Source: Candidatus Nanoarchaeia archaeon (GTDB lineage: Archaea; Nanobdellota; Nanobdellia; SCGC-AAA011-G17; JACPNG01). Taken from it: a DNA stretch of 64,000 nucleotides. Shown here piece after piece: positions 30,162-39,354 of the stretch. Each line of letters begins with the position of its first letter. The stretch's first letter is position 1. The DNA lies in the NCBI GenBank assembly GCA_028714095.1, contig JAQTMY010000001.1, positions 66,147 to 130,146 on the forward strand, read 5' to 3'. Below the pieces are notes generated by a model that was given only the letters and a program-made list of their open reading frames with translations, was not told where the DNA came from and did not search any database. A program made the position numbers and the translations under genes.

Positions 30162-30468
30162 AACCCTGAGCCGTTCGAACTATTATGAAGCAATAGTCCA
30201 GATTAGGCCAAGAAATGATGAAGTCCTGGACTTTGTAAGAAGTGAGGTAGAAAAGAGAAAAGATGTGTTTATTACAAAAGAAATTGAAAAAAAATTTGGT
30301 TACGATGTTTACATTACCTCACAGAGATTCACAAGAAACATATTAGCTAAGAAACTAAAAGACAGATATAGAAATTCAGAAATAAAATCCACCAAGTCAT
30401 TATATTCAAGGCACAGGATGAGCGGAAAAGAGATTTACAGGTCAACTATATTGATAAGATTAAACTAA
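30133..30468 (+). CDS. NMD3-like fragment lacking the zinc fingers
   Basis: NYYEAIVQIRPRNDEVLDFVRSEVEKRKDVFITKEIEKKFGYDVYITSQRFTRNILAKKLKDRY. Confidence 0.6.
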   Translation: MESPTSKSSKTLSRSNYYEAIVQIRPRNDEVLDFVRSEVEKRKDVFITKEIEKKFGYDVYITSQRFTRNILAKKLKDRYRNSEIKSTKSLYSRHRMSGKEIYRSTILIRLN

Positions 30469-30516
30469 ATATATTCTTTGCAATACCTTTATAAACCACG
30501 ATTTTTCATCAATAAG

Positions 30517-30870
30517 ATGGATAAAAAACCTTATTTTCAACATAATAGATTTAGTGAAGAAGGGGCAGAAGGAGAAATCATAAGAGTAAAAACCCCAAGG
30601 CCAAATGAAGCACTAGGAATAGTACAACAAAGACTTGGTGCATCAATGATCAGGGTAGCTTGTTTAGACGGAAAAACAAGAGTATGCAGAATTCCAGGCA
30701 GATTAAAAAGAAAATTGTGGGTAAGAGAAGGTAACATCGTTTTAGTCGAAAAATGGGAATACGGCGGAGACGAGAAAGGAGACATAATCTACAAATACAG
30801 CCCAACACAAATAGACTGGTTAAAGAAAAGAGGGTTTTTAGACAAATTATCCAGTGTAGAAGAATTCTAA
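30517..30870 (+). CDS. eif1a: Translation initiation factor aIF1A
   Basis: [54 protein letters not shown] at 30517 ~27 nt after TATA-like TTTATAAA fits a leaderless mRNA. Confidence 0.93.
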   Translation: MDKKPYFQHNRFSEEGAEGEIIRVKTPRPNEALGIVQQRLGASMIRVACLDGKTRVCRIPGRLKRKLWVREGNIVLVEKWEYGGDEKGDIIYKYSPTQIDWLKKRGFLDKLSSVEEF

Positions 30871-30871
30871 A

Positions 30872-31402
30872 ATGTACAAGGAAATCTTAAAAATCCCAAG
30901 AGAAAGGGTAGCAGTTTTGATAGGGAAGAAGGGCTCAATAAAAAGGAACCTTGAAAGAATATTTAATGTAATGATAAGAGTAGATTCAGAAACCGGTCTT
31001 GCTTCTATAGAATCAGATGACAGCTTAAGCATATACGAAGCAGCTCCTGCAATAAAAGCAATCGCCAGAGGTTTTAATCCAAGGGTTGCAGAAGCACTAA
31101 AAGACGAGGATGTTGTTCTGGAAATAATAAACATAGAGGACTATGTTGGAAAAGCAAAAAATCATGTTGCAAGGATGAGATCCAGGTTAATAGGAAAAGA
31201 AGGCAAGGCCAGAAAATATATCGAAGAATTAACCCACACCAGAATTAGTGTATATGGAAAAACAGTAGCGATCATCGGAAAATATTACAATGTTGAAGTT
31301 GCAAAAGAAGGAGTAGAAGATTTGTTAAAGGGTGCACCCCACTCAAATGCATTCAGGCACATAATTAACAGAAGAAAAGATGTTCAACAAAATAATCCTT
31401 GA
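30872..31402 (+). CDS. KH-domain protein (Dim2/Pno1-like)
   Basis: VAVLIGKKGSIKRNLERIFNVMIRVDSETG; RLIGKEGKARKYIEELTHTRISVYGKTVAIIG. Confidence 0.88.
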   Translation: MYKEILKIPRERVAVLIGKKGSIKRNLERIFNVMIRVDSETGLASIESDDSLSIYEAAPAIKAIARGFNPRVAEALKDEDVVLEIINIEDYVGKAKNHVARMRSRLIGKEGKARKYIEELTHTRISVYGKTVAIIGKYYNVEVAKEGVEDLLKGAPHSNAFRHIINRRKDVQQNNP

Positions 31403-32204
31403 TATCAAAAGAGAAAAATCCTACTCAAATGTTTCTAATAGGATTATACAAAGTCTTGACAATAAAACCTTAACCCCCATCATAGAATCATATCTGAAAG
31501 AAATCAAGCCAAACCTAAATTCAAAAAAAGAATATACTAAAACAATAAAGGAAATAAGAAAAAATCTTGAGGGCGTTTACGGAGCATTTAACCCAGAGAT
31601 AAAAAAGAGAAATAAAATCCTTAGGTTATTAAAAAAAGACTCAATGAATATTGAACTGCATAAAAGAATTTTATCGACTCACTTATCTTCCAGAGAGAGG
31701 CTTGCTGAGTATCCAGAGATATATAAAAGAATATTTGAGACAACTGGAAAACCAAAAATAATTTTAGACATTGCTTCTGGAATAAACCCAGTCTCAATTC
31801 CATTTATGAATCTAGATAAGATAGAATATATTGCAGTTGAGATAAACAGAGAAGATATAAAATTTCTCGAAGAATATTTCTCAATCATAAAAGATAAATA
31901 CAATGTAAACGGAAAGGCACTGCAAAAAAATCTCATAGAAAAAAACAATTTTCCAGAATCAGATGTTTGTTTTATCTTCAAAGCATTAGACAATCTGGAA
32001 ACACTAAGGACAAATATTACAAGACATTTATTAAAATCAATTCCTACAAAATATTTTGTGATAAGTTTCCCAACAAAAACACTATACAAGAAGAGGTTAA
32101 ATATAAAAAGACTTGCCTGGTTCAATAAATTAGTTAAACAACCCATCAAATTCAATACAAAAAACGAAATATTCTATATTGTCAAAAAGGAAAATGTTTA
32201 TTAA
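31380..32204 (+). CDS. 16S rRNA m7G1405 methyltransferase-like (FmrO/ArmA/Rmt family)
   Basis: HLSSRERLAEYPEIYKRIFETTGKPKIILDIASGINPVSIPFMNLDKIEYIAVEINREDIKFLEEYF. Confidence 0.72.
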   Translation: MFNKIILDIKREKSYSNVSNRIIQSLDNKTLTPIIESYLKEIKPNLNSKKEYTKTIKEIRKNLEGVYGAFNPEIKKRNKILRLLKKDSMNIELHKRILSTHLSSRERLAEYPEIYKRIFETTGKPKIILDIASGINPVSIPFMNLDKIEYIAVEINREDIKFLEEYFSIIKDKYNVNGKALQKNLIEKNNFPESDVCFIFKALDNLETLRTNITRHLLKSIPTKYFVISFPTKTLYKKRLNIKRLAWFNKLVKQPIKFNTKNEIFYIVKKENVY

Positions 32205-32228
32205 TACATCTCGTATTTTTAAGTTTTA

Positions 32229-33821
32229 ATGGCAGAGACACATAAAAAAGAGGTAACCAAAGCAGAAGAACTGGCTAAAAACCAAAGAGAAATTTCTGTT
32301 TCAGAGTTTTTCACCAAGAATAGGCATCTGCTTGGGTTTGATAACCCAAGAAAAGCTCTTCTAACAACAATCAAGGAAGCTGTGGACAATGCATTGGATG
32401 CGTGCGAAGAAGCCAAAATCCTGCCAGATATTTACATTGAAATAAACCAAAAAGGCGAAGACCGTTTCCATGTTACAGTCCAGGATAATGGGCCTGGAAT
32501 TGTAAAAGAACAAATCCCAAGAATATTTGCAAAACTTCTTTATGGTTCTAAGTTCCATACAATGAAGCAGTCAAGAGGACAACAAGGAATTGGGATAAGT
32601 GCAGCCGCGATGTATGGCCAGTTAACAACAGGAAAATCTGTAAAGATAACTTCAAAAATCGGACCTAAAAGACCAGCTAATTATTACGAACTTCATTTAG
32701 ATACTCAGAAAAATGAACCAGAAATAAACAAGGATACAGAGATAGAATGGTTTCCTGATCATGGAACAAAGGTAGAAATAGAATTAGAAGCAAAATACCA
32801 GAAAGGCAGGCAGGGAGTAGACGAATATTTAAAACAAACAGCGATAGCAAATCCTCATGTAAAAATTGTTTACAAGGACCCAGAAAACCAGACAATGGAA
32901 TTTCCAAGGGTAACAAAAGATTTGCCGATAGAACCAAAGGAAATTAAACCCCATCCTCACGGAATTGAATTAGGGATCCTAATGAAAATGTTAAGAGGAA
33001 CAAAGGCTTCTACTCTTCAATCATTTTTAACAAATGATTTTTCAAGAGTTTCTCCAAAAGTAGCAAAGGAAATTTGTGAGAAAGCAAAGGTGTATGAAAA
33101 ATCAAGGCCAGGCAGGATAGCCGCTCAGGAAGCAGATAACTTATGGAATGCAATAAAAGAAACAAAAATAATGGCTCCTCCAACAAATTGTTTATCTCCT
33201 ATAGGAGAAGATTTAATATTAAAAGGTCTTAAAAAAGAAATCAATGCAGATTTTTATGCAGCAGTTACAAGACCTCCGGCAGTATACAGAGGAAACCCAT
33301 TTCTTGTTGAAGTTGGAATTGCCTATGGCGGGGAAATTCCAGGAGATGAACTAATAAGAGTCATAAGATTTGCTAACAGAGTTCCATTATTATACCAACA
33401 GGGAGCATGTGGTACAACAAAATCAATAATGTCAACTGCATGGAAGAATTATGGAATACCCCAGTCAAAAGGAGCTTTACCTTCTGGCCCAGCAGTTCTG
33501 ATGGTCCATATAGCATCTGTATGGGTTCCGTTTACATCAGAATCAAAAGAAGCAATCGCTCATTATCCAGAAATAATAAAAGAATTAAAACTAGCCTTGC
33601 AGGAAGTAGGAAGAAAACTTGCAACCTATGTAAGAAAGAAAAGACTGGCAGAACATGAATCCAAAAAGAAATCCTATATTGAAAAATATCTTCCGCATAT
33701 TGGTATTGGATTAAAAGAAATCTTGGATCTTAAAGAACCAGAAGAAAAGAAAATGTTGGAAATATTAAAAGATACACTTGAAAGGAGTCGAGATAAAGAT
33801 GAAGGTAGTCTCTCAAATTAA
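32229..33821 (+). CDS. top6B: DNA topoisomerase VI subunit B
   Basis: KEAVDNALDACEEA; VTVQDNGPGI; SRGQQGIGISAAAMYGQ. Confidence 0.95.
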   Translation: MAETHKKEVTKAEELAKNQREISVSEFFTKNRHLLGFDNPRKALLTTIKEAVDNALDACEEAKILPDIYIEINQKGEDRFHVTVQDNGPGIVKEQIPRIFAKLLYGSKFHTMKQSRGQQGIGISAAAMYGQLTTGKSVKITSKIGPKRPANYYELHLDTQKNEPEINKDTEIEWFPDHGTKVEIELEAKYQKGRQGVDEYLKQTAIANPHVKIVYKDPENQTMEFPRVTKDLPIEPKEIKPHPHGIELGILMKMLRGTKASTLQSFLTNDFSRVSPKVAKEICEKAKVYEKSRPGRIAAQEADNLWNAIKETKIMAPPTNCLSPIGEDLILKGLKKEINADFYAAVTRPPAVYRGNPFLVEVGIAYGGEIPGDELIRVIRFANRVPLLYQQGACGTTKSIMSTAWKNYGIPQSKGALPSGPAVLMVHIASVWVPFTSESKEAIAHYPEIIKELKLALQEVGRKLATYVRKKRLAEHESKKKSYIEKYLPHIGIGLKEILDLKEPEEKKMLEILKDTLERSRDKDEGSLSN

Positions 33822-34878
33822 AGCAACAGCGTCAAATATATATGAAAAAATAATGAAGAAGCAAAAACCTAGTATCAATGTTCCTCTTAGGTCGCTACAG
33901 AATGTAAAGTATGACCCTAAAAATGGTTATTTTGAACTTAAGGGAGCAAAAAAACAAAGAACATTGACAGTTAATACAGTAAAGACTTTTGCCCAAACCT
34001 TAAGGATGATGGCTTTCTCAAAAGAGGTTGTGGAGAATGATGATATTGCAACAAAAAGAGAAACATATTATGTAAGTAAGAACTGGGGTGAAGCTAAATT
34101 TGATGAACAGGTTGAATCTGATACAGTAATGGATGATATTGAAGCAATGTTCGAAGTAAACAGAGAGCAGCTTGGTTTTATTCCTGAAGAAAAAGGCGGA
34201 GAGGTGGCAGGTGAACTAATTGTAATTGACAAGGATCCAAACACAGGCAAGGATATAAAAGTTGACTGCACTAAATTTGGCTCCGGAGCTTACTCAATTC
34301 CAATCTCAATTGAGCATCTTAAATTTGAAACCGATGCAAAATTTGTCTTGGCAATAGAGACAGCCGGTATGTTTCAAAGACTAGTTAAGCATGGCTATTA
34401 CAAAAAAGCAAAATGCATCTTAGTTTCAATGGGAGGGGTCCCAACAAGAGCATGCAGGAGATTCATAAGAAGACTTAGTGATGAAAAAAATATTCCTGTT
34501 TATGCATTTGTAGATTGTGATCCCTATGGAGCATTTAATATCTACAGAACACTAAAAGTTGGTTCAGGTAATGCCGCTCACATCAATAAATATTTCTGTG
34601 TTCCAAAGGCAAAATTCCTTGGAGTAACTCCCCAGGATATTGTTGATTATAAATTACCAACGCATAAACTAAAAGACGTTGACATTAAAAGAGCAAAGGA
34701 TGCAATAAAAAATGACCCCTTTGTTCAGGAGCATAAAGAATGGCAGAAGGCAATGGACTTGTTGCTTAAGATGGGGGTGAGAGCAGAGCAGCAGGCACTG
34801 GCAAAATGGGGGCTAAATTATGTAATGGAAAGATATCTTCCTGAAAAATTAAAAAATCCTAAATCCTGGTTACCTTAA
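33799..34878 (+). CDS. top6A: DNA topoisomerase VI subunit A
   Basis: VYAFVDCDPYGAFNIYRTLKVGSGNAAH; start overlaps top6B. Confidence 0.93.
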   Translation: MKVVSQIKATASNIYEKIMKKQKPSINVPLRSLQNVKYDPKNGYFELKGAKKQRTLTVNTVKTFAQTLRMMAFSKEVVENDDIATKRETYYVSKNWGEAKFDEQVESDTVMDDIEAMFEVNREQLGFIPEEKGGEVAGELIVIDKDPNTGKDIKVDCTKFGSGAYSIPISIEHLKFETDAKFVLAIETAGMFQRLVKHGYYKKAKCILVSMGGVPTRACRRFIRRLSDEKNIPVYAFVDCDPYGAFNIYRTLKVGSGNAAHINKYFCVPKAKFLGVTPQDIVDYKLPTHKLKDVDIKRAKDAIKNDPFVQEHKEWQKAMDLLLKMGVRAEQQALAKWGLNYVMERYLPEKLKNPKSWLP

Positions 34879-35712
34879 AAACGTTTTTATAACTTTAAAA
34901 ATTCTTTCAGGATAAAACAAACCAACTGAGTGAGATCCCCTTACAATTTCAACTTTAGGGTTAAAACCAAACCTTTCAAAGAATTTTTCCTTTGATATTG
35001 GCCTAACATGTATATCTTTATCCGCATAAATCATTAGAAGAGGTTTTTTAAAATTTTTAAGTTGTTTTGAAACATCCCATTTCAATACATTTTTTCCCAT
35101 CCGAACATGTGCCAACCCCTCTTTATAAGAAACATTATTAATTTCAAGATAAGCTCTAAAATCGGAATTAATGAATTCTTTAGATAAATCAAAACAAACT
35201 TGAGATTCCTTCTTAAAGATATTCATAACCTTATTTATCGTAATAGCAAAAAAATCAAAATACCTCAAAAAATTATCCCAAAAATAAAATAAAAATTTAT
35301 TTACAGATGAATCTAAAAAATTATAAGAGCTACACAAACCGATTACCTTCCTAGCATTTCCTGTCTGATAAACATAATCTATAATTGGTAGGAAACTATA
35401 ACTGTACCCTATGAAAATTGGATTTTTAATAGACTCTTTAGCCAGAATCGCTCTTAAATCATCAGAATGTTTTTTCAAAGAATAAGAATTATAATTTATC
35501 GGTTTATCTGAGAATCCAGTACCTCTTGGGTCAAATATTAAAGTAGAGTATCCTTCTTTACTAAAAAAAGATTCAAGCTTTTCCAAAGAAGTATGATTAC
35601 AACTAGAACCGCCCCATAAGACAATCCATTCCTTGGATTTTTGATTAATCCAATAGAATAATTTAATACCATCTGGAGAAGTAATAGTTTTAGCACGGTC
35701 CCTTGATCTCAT
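34870..35712 (-). CDS. Alpha/beta hydrolase
   Basis: FIGYSYSFLPIIDYVYQ nucleophile-elbow-like; DPRGTGFS; RGSHSVG. Confidence 0.75.
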   Translation of the reverse strand: MRSRDRAKTITSPDGIKLFYWINQKSKEWIVLWGGSSCNHTSLEKLESFFSKEGYSTLIFDPRGTGFSDKPINYNSYSLKKHSDDLRAILAKESIKNPIFIGYSYSFLPIIDYVYQTGNARKVIGLCSSYNFLDSSVNKFLFYFWDNFLRYFDFFAITINKVMNIFKKESQVCFDLSKEFINSDFRAYLEINNVSYKEGLAHVRMGKNVLKWDVSKQLKNFKKPLLMIYADKDIHVRPISKEKFFERFGFNPKVEIVRGSHSVGLFYPERIFKVIKTFLR

Positions 35713-35801
35713 AAAAAAACTAAAAATAATAATTATATAAATGTAACACCTAAGGTCAATCAGAAACCTTTTTAAAGTAATTCTAGGTGTTTTTAGCTTA
35801 G

Positions 35802-36066
35802 GTCCCGATAGCTCAACCGGTAGAGCACACGACTGTAGACATAAATAGCAGCTCCAGTAGGAAACTTCTGGATGAAAAGCAAGTAAATTCAGGGAAACCC
35901 TAATCTTTCATAGAAGGGCAATCCTGAGCCAAGCCCAAAAGGGAAGGTGCAGAGACTAGACACTTGCCACCTAAAGCAAAGCTATGGTGAAGGTATAGTC
36001 CTACCCTCTGAGAAATTGGAGAAGGTTGTAATCGTGCGGTTGCAGGTTCAAGTCCTGCTCGGGACG
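35802..36066 (+). tRNA. tRNA-Asn(GTT) interrupted by a ~192-nt group I intron (exons 35802-35836 and 36029-36066)
   Basis: GTCCCGA/TCGGGAC acceptor; CACGA-CTGT^TAA-TCGTG gives a 7-nt anticodon loop CTGTTAA after removing 35837-36028; T-arm GCAGG TTCAAGT CCTGC. Confidence 0.88.
35837..36028 (+). ncRNA. Group I self-splicing intron (IC3-like core)
   Basis: 5' exon CTGT pairs with GCAG (U.G at splice site); P2 CCAGTAG-GAAA-CTTCTGG; P3 GCAAGT/ACTTGC; P4 TTCAGG/CCTGAG; P6a CCC-AAAA-GGG; P7 GACTA/TAGTC; P8 CACC/GGTG; core strings TTCAGGGAAACCCTAA, GGCAATCCTGAGCCAAG, GGTGCAGAGACTAGAC; terminal G. Confidence 0.9.
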
Positions 36067-36120
36067 TTTTTTTAATTAAAAAATTTTCGGAAAAATCAAA
36101 GTAAAAGATATAAGTCTAAA

Positions 36121-36849
36121 ATGATTAACAAAAGTATGCTCTTAGATATAACAAGAATAAAATTAGATAAGATAGATAAAGAAAAGGGTCTAATTTTACC
36201 TGAAAAAATGACTCTCGAGCTGGCAGAAGAAATTGGGTTACATATCGGGGATGGGAGTATGAATTTTTACCAAAATAAAAAAAGAATGTTAGGTTCTTAT
36301 TCTTTAAGAGGACACATTCAAGATGATAAACATCATTATCTAAGTAGGATAGCTCCATTATATCAAAGGTTATACAATTTAAAACCCAGAATAAGAGAAA
36401 TGCCTTCAACAGGGGTTATAGGATTTCAAATATGGTCAAATGGCCTGACAAACTTTAAACATCAACTACTTAAGCTACCCTTAGGGAAAAAAGAAAACAT
36501 CAAAATTCCTCAGTTTATATACAAACACAAAGAATATATTCCTTCTATCATAAGAGGAGTCTATGATACTGATGGAACTTTGTATCTTGAAAAGAAATAC
36601 AATAAATTATACCCAAGAATACAAATAAACACAGTTTCTAACTTACTTGCAGAACAACTTAAAAAATCACTCAACCAGTTAGATATCAGAACAACAAAAT
36701 ATACCCAAATTAGAAAAGAGAAAAATTGGAATAATCTTCATACAATCTCAATTAGAGGCGAAAAAATGATGGATAAATTCTTTAATATAATCCAACCTTT
36801 CAACCCAAAACATTTGATTAAACTCAAAAAATACTTAAAACAAAAATAG
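36121..36849 (+). CDS. LAGLIDADG homing endonuclease (free-standing)
   Basis: Two motif-like sites: LAEEIGLHIGDGSM and IIRGVYDTDGTL. Confidence 0.85.
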   Translation: MINKSMLLDITRIKLDKIDKEKGLILPEKMTLELAEEIGLHIGDGSMNFYQNKKRMLGSYSLRGHIQDDKHHYLSRIAPLYQRLYNLKPRIREMPSTGVIGFQIWSNGLTNFKHQLLKLPLGKKENIKIPQFIYKHKEYIPSIIRGVYDTDGTLYLEKKYNKLYPRIQINTVSNLLAEQLKKSLNQLDIRTTKYTQIRKEKNWNNLHTISIRGEKMMDKFFNIIQPFNPKHLIKLKKYLKQK

Positions 36850-36892
36850 CACAGAAACATTTATAAAGAAACAGGTAGGAAAACTAAAACAT

Positions 36893-37005
36893 GAGCCCAT
36901 GGCTTAGCCTGGCTATAGCACTCGAAGATAAAAAATCTGGTGAAACTGATAGCTAGTCAATAGTCTGAAATCGAGAGGTCCCGCGTTCGAATCGCGGTGG
37001 GCTCA
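36893..37005 (+). tRNA. Interrupted tRNA, probably tRNA-Ile(GAT) with two small introns
   Basis: GAGCCCA/TGGGCTC acceptor; CTCGA/TCGAG anticodon stem; T-arm CCGCG TTCGAAT CGCGG; removing ~36926-36945 and ~36952-36969 yields loop CTGATAA. Confidence 0.6.
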
Positions 37006-37024
37006 TCAAGTTTTTTTCAGAGAA

Positions 37025-37345
37025 TTACTGAACTCTTGCCCCATTATCTATTTCATCTTCAGGTGTAACCAAAATAACTTTATCCTCGTCAACAGCAGCC
37101 AACAACATCCCCTCGCTTTTAATTCCTCTTAACATTGCAGGTTCTAGGTTAGCAACAATGACTATTTTCTTTCCGACTAAATCCTTAATATCATAATATT
37201 TCCTGATGCCAGCTACAATCTGTCTCTCCTCTTCTCCAATATCAACTTTTAGAACAACCAATTTATCTGCATTAGGATGCTCCTTGGCTTCCTTAATCTC
37301 ACCAACCCTTAGATTAATTTCCTTGAACTGTTCAAAACTAATCAT
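37025..37345 (-). CDS. Stand-alone tRNA-binding OB-fold (MetRS beta-like)
   Basis: LRVGEIKEAKEHPNADKLVVLKVDIGEEERQIVAGIRKYY. Confidence 0.9.
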   Translation of the reverse strand: MISFEQFKEINLRVGEIKEAKEHPNADKLVVLKVDIGEEERQIVAGIRKYYDIKDLVGKKIVIVANLEPAMLRGIKSEGMLLAAVDEDKVILVTPEDEIDNGARVQ

Positions 37346-38826
37346 TTTTCAGCCTCCACTTTATTGAACAAGCTTTCTCCTTTCTCCACCTTAATTCCTT
37401 GTTTTAATAAATTAGGTTTAACATCCTTATAATTTCCTAATTTTATTCCCAGTTTTTTATTTATCTTTTCAGAAGTCTCTGGAATAAACGGATTAATCAA
37501 GATAGAAATTATTCTTATTGAATCTAGTAAAGAATAAATAACATCACTTAATTCTTTGTCATTTTCCTTGGCTAGTACCCATGGTTTCTTATCTTCCACA
37601 AATTTATTACATTCATCAATGTATTTCCAGGTCTCTGCTAGAGCTAAATGTAATTCTATCTTATCAAAATGTTCATTCAATTTATCTAAGTCAAACTTAA
37701 TTAAATTTTTTCCCTTAGGAACTCTTCCTTCAAAATACTTTTCAGTCATTCCGAGACTTCTACTAATCAAATTCCCCAAACCATTAGCTAATTCAGAATT
37801 TATTTTTTCAGTTAATATTTTTTCAGAAAAATCCCCATCCTCACCAGAAGGAATATCTCTGATTAAAACATACCTTATTGGATCAGCTCCATACTTATTT
37901 ACCAATTTAATAGGATCTATCGTATTTCCTAAACTCTTGCTGATCTTTTGTCCATCAACGGTTAAATAACCATGAACAACGATTTGTTTGGGCAGTTTAA
38001 TTCCAGCAGACATCAACATAGTTGGCCAAATAACAGAATGGAACCAGTTAATTCCTTTCCCAATTAAATGAGCATCTGCAGGCCAGAATTTTTTATACAA
38101 TTCTCCATCAGGATAATCCAAGGCAGATATATAATTTATCAAAGCATCAAACCAGACATAAATACTATAACCTTTATCATTAGGTAACTCAATCCCCCAA
38201 TTAGTTCCTTTTCTGCTTACGCATAAATCCTTTAATCCTTCTTCTTTCACCCGATTATACATTTCCTTTCCTCTGTAATCAGGAAAAACAAATCCGGGTT
38301 TGGAAAGTAAGTCTAACATTTGATTTTCATACTTAGACATCTTGAAAAAATAATTTTCTTCTTTGATATACCTGGGTTCCTTGTTGTGTTCAGGGCATTT
38401 TCCATTGACTAATTCCTTTTCTGTAATAAATGCCTCGCATCCCTGACAATAAAGTCCTTCATAAGTTCCTTTATAGATGTCTCCCTTCTTCAAAACCTTG
38501 CTGAAGATTTCCTGGGAGATCTTAATGTGTCTTTTTTCAGTTGTTCTTATGAAATAATCATTGCTTAAGTTTAATTTCTTGCATAAATCAATAAAATATT
38601 TTACGTTTTCATCAACAAATTTTTTTACATCTTTTTTTGCTTCTTCCGCAGCCTGTGCATTCTTTTGTGCATTCTCATCAGTTCCAGTCAGATAAAAAAC
38701 ATCCTTTCCTTTAATCCTGTTCCACCTGGCAAGAACATCAGCTATAATTTTCTCATAAGCATGCCCTATGTGAGGTTTAGCATTTACATAATCTATTGCT
38801 GTTGTGATATAATATTTCTCTTTCAT
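37342..38826 (-). CDS. metG: Methionyl-tRNA synthetase
   Basis: YVNAKPHIGHAYEKIIADVLAR; DGQKISKSLGNTIDP. Confidence 0.95.
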   Translation of the reverse strand: MKEKYYITTAIDYVNAKPHIGHAYEKIIADVLARWNRIKGKDVFYLTGTDENAQKNAQAAEEAKKDVKKFVDENVKYFIDLCKKLNLSNDYFIRTTEKRHIKISQEIFSKVLKKGDIYKGTYEGLYCQGCEAFITEKELVNGKCPEHNKEPRYIKEENYFFKMSKYENQMLDLLSKPGFVFPDYRGKEMYNRVKEEGLKDLCVSRKGTNWGIELPNDKGYSIYVWFDALINYISALDYPDGELYKKFWPADAHLIGKGINWFHSVIWPTMLMSAGIKLPKQIVVHGYLTVDGQKISKSLGNTIDPIKLVNKYGADPIRYVLIRDIPSGEDGDFSEKILTEKINSELANGLGNLISRSLGMTEKYFEGRVPKGKNLIKFDLDKLNEHFDKIELHLALAETWKYIDECNKFVEDKKPWVLAKENDKELSDVIYSLLDSIRIISILINPFIPETSEKINKKLGIKLGNYKDVKPNLLKQGIKVEKGESLFNKVEAEK

Positions 38827-38910
38827 GTTTAATCTTAGTTCCTTGCTTCTTTTTATTCCTTTCTATCCTTATTCAACTAAATTTAAATACCAAAATAGTC
38901 TAATAATAAC

Positions 38911-39354
38911 ATGAAATCTAAATGTCTAATCTGTGAAAGGATTTCTGCTATAAAAGAAAATAAAAACCCCTGTTTTGTAAAAGAATTAGAAACAGGTTAT
39001 GTTGTTTTGGGAGACTTTCAGTTTTACAAGGGCTATACTCTATTTTTATGTAAAAAACATGTACAGGAATTACATGAACTAAATCCAGAATTTAAGTCAA
39101 AATTCTTAAACGAAATGAGCCTGGTGTCCGAAGCAGTCTTCAAGGCATTTAAACCTCTAAAGCTAAACTATGAATTACTGGGAAATTCAGAATCTCATTT
39201 ACACTGGCACATCTTTCCAAGACATCTAAATGACCCAAATCCAAAAAATCCGGTTTGGATTATAGATAAAAAAGTAAGATACGCTCCAGAAACAAAACCA
39301 AATCAAAAAGAACTGGAAGAAATGAAAAAAACGCTTCTAAAAGAATTAATTTAA
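38911..39354 (+). CDS. HIT-family hydrolase
   Basis: HLHWHIFPR. Confidence 0.9.
   Translation: MKSKCLICERISAIKENKNPCFVKELETGYVVLGDFQFYKGYTLFLCKKHVQELHELNPEFKSKFLNEMSLVSEAVFKAFKPLKLNYELLGNSESHLHWHIFPRHLNDPNPKNPVWIIDKKVRYAPETKPNQKELEEMKKTLLKELI

Noticed and set aside
35802-36066. Reading the interrupted tRNA as tRNA-Tyr(GTA) because CTGTAG follows the anticodon stem
   Set aside because: No boundary choice gives a 7-nt loop with a U.G 5' splice site and terminal G; the Asn(GTT) solution CTGT^TAA satisfies all three.
37025-38826. Split MetRS as a novelty
   Set aside because: A stand-alone C-terminal tRNA-binding subunit is common in archaea.
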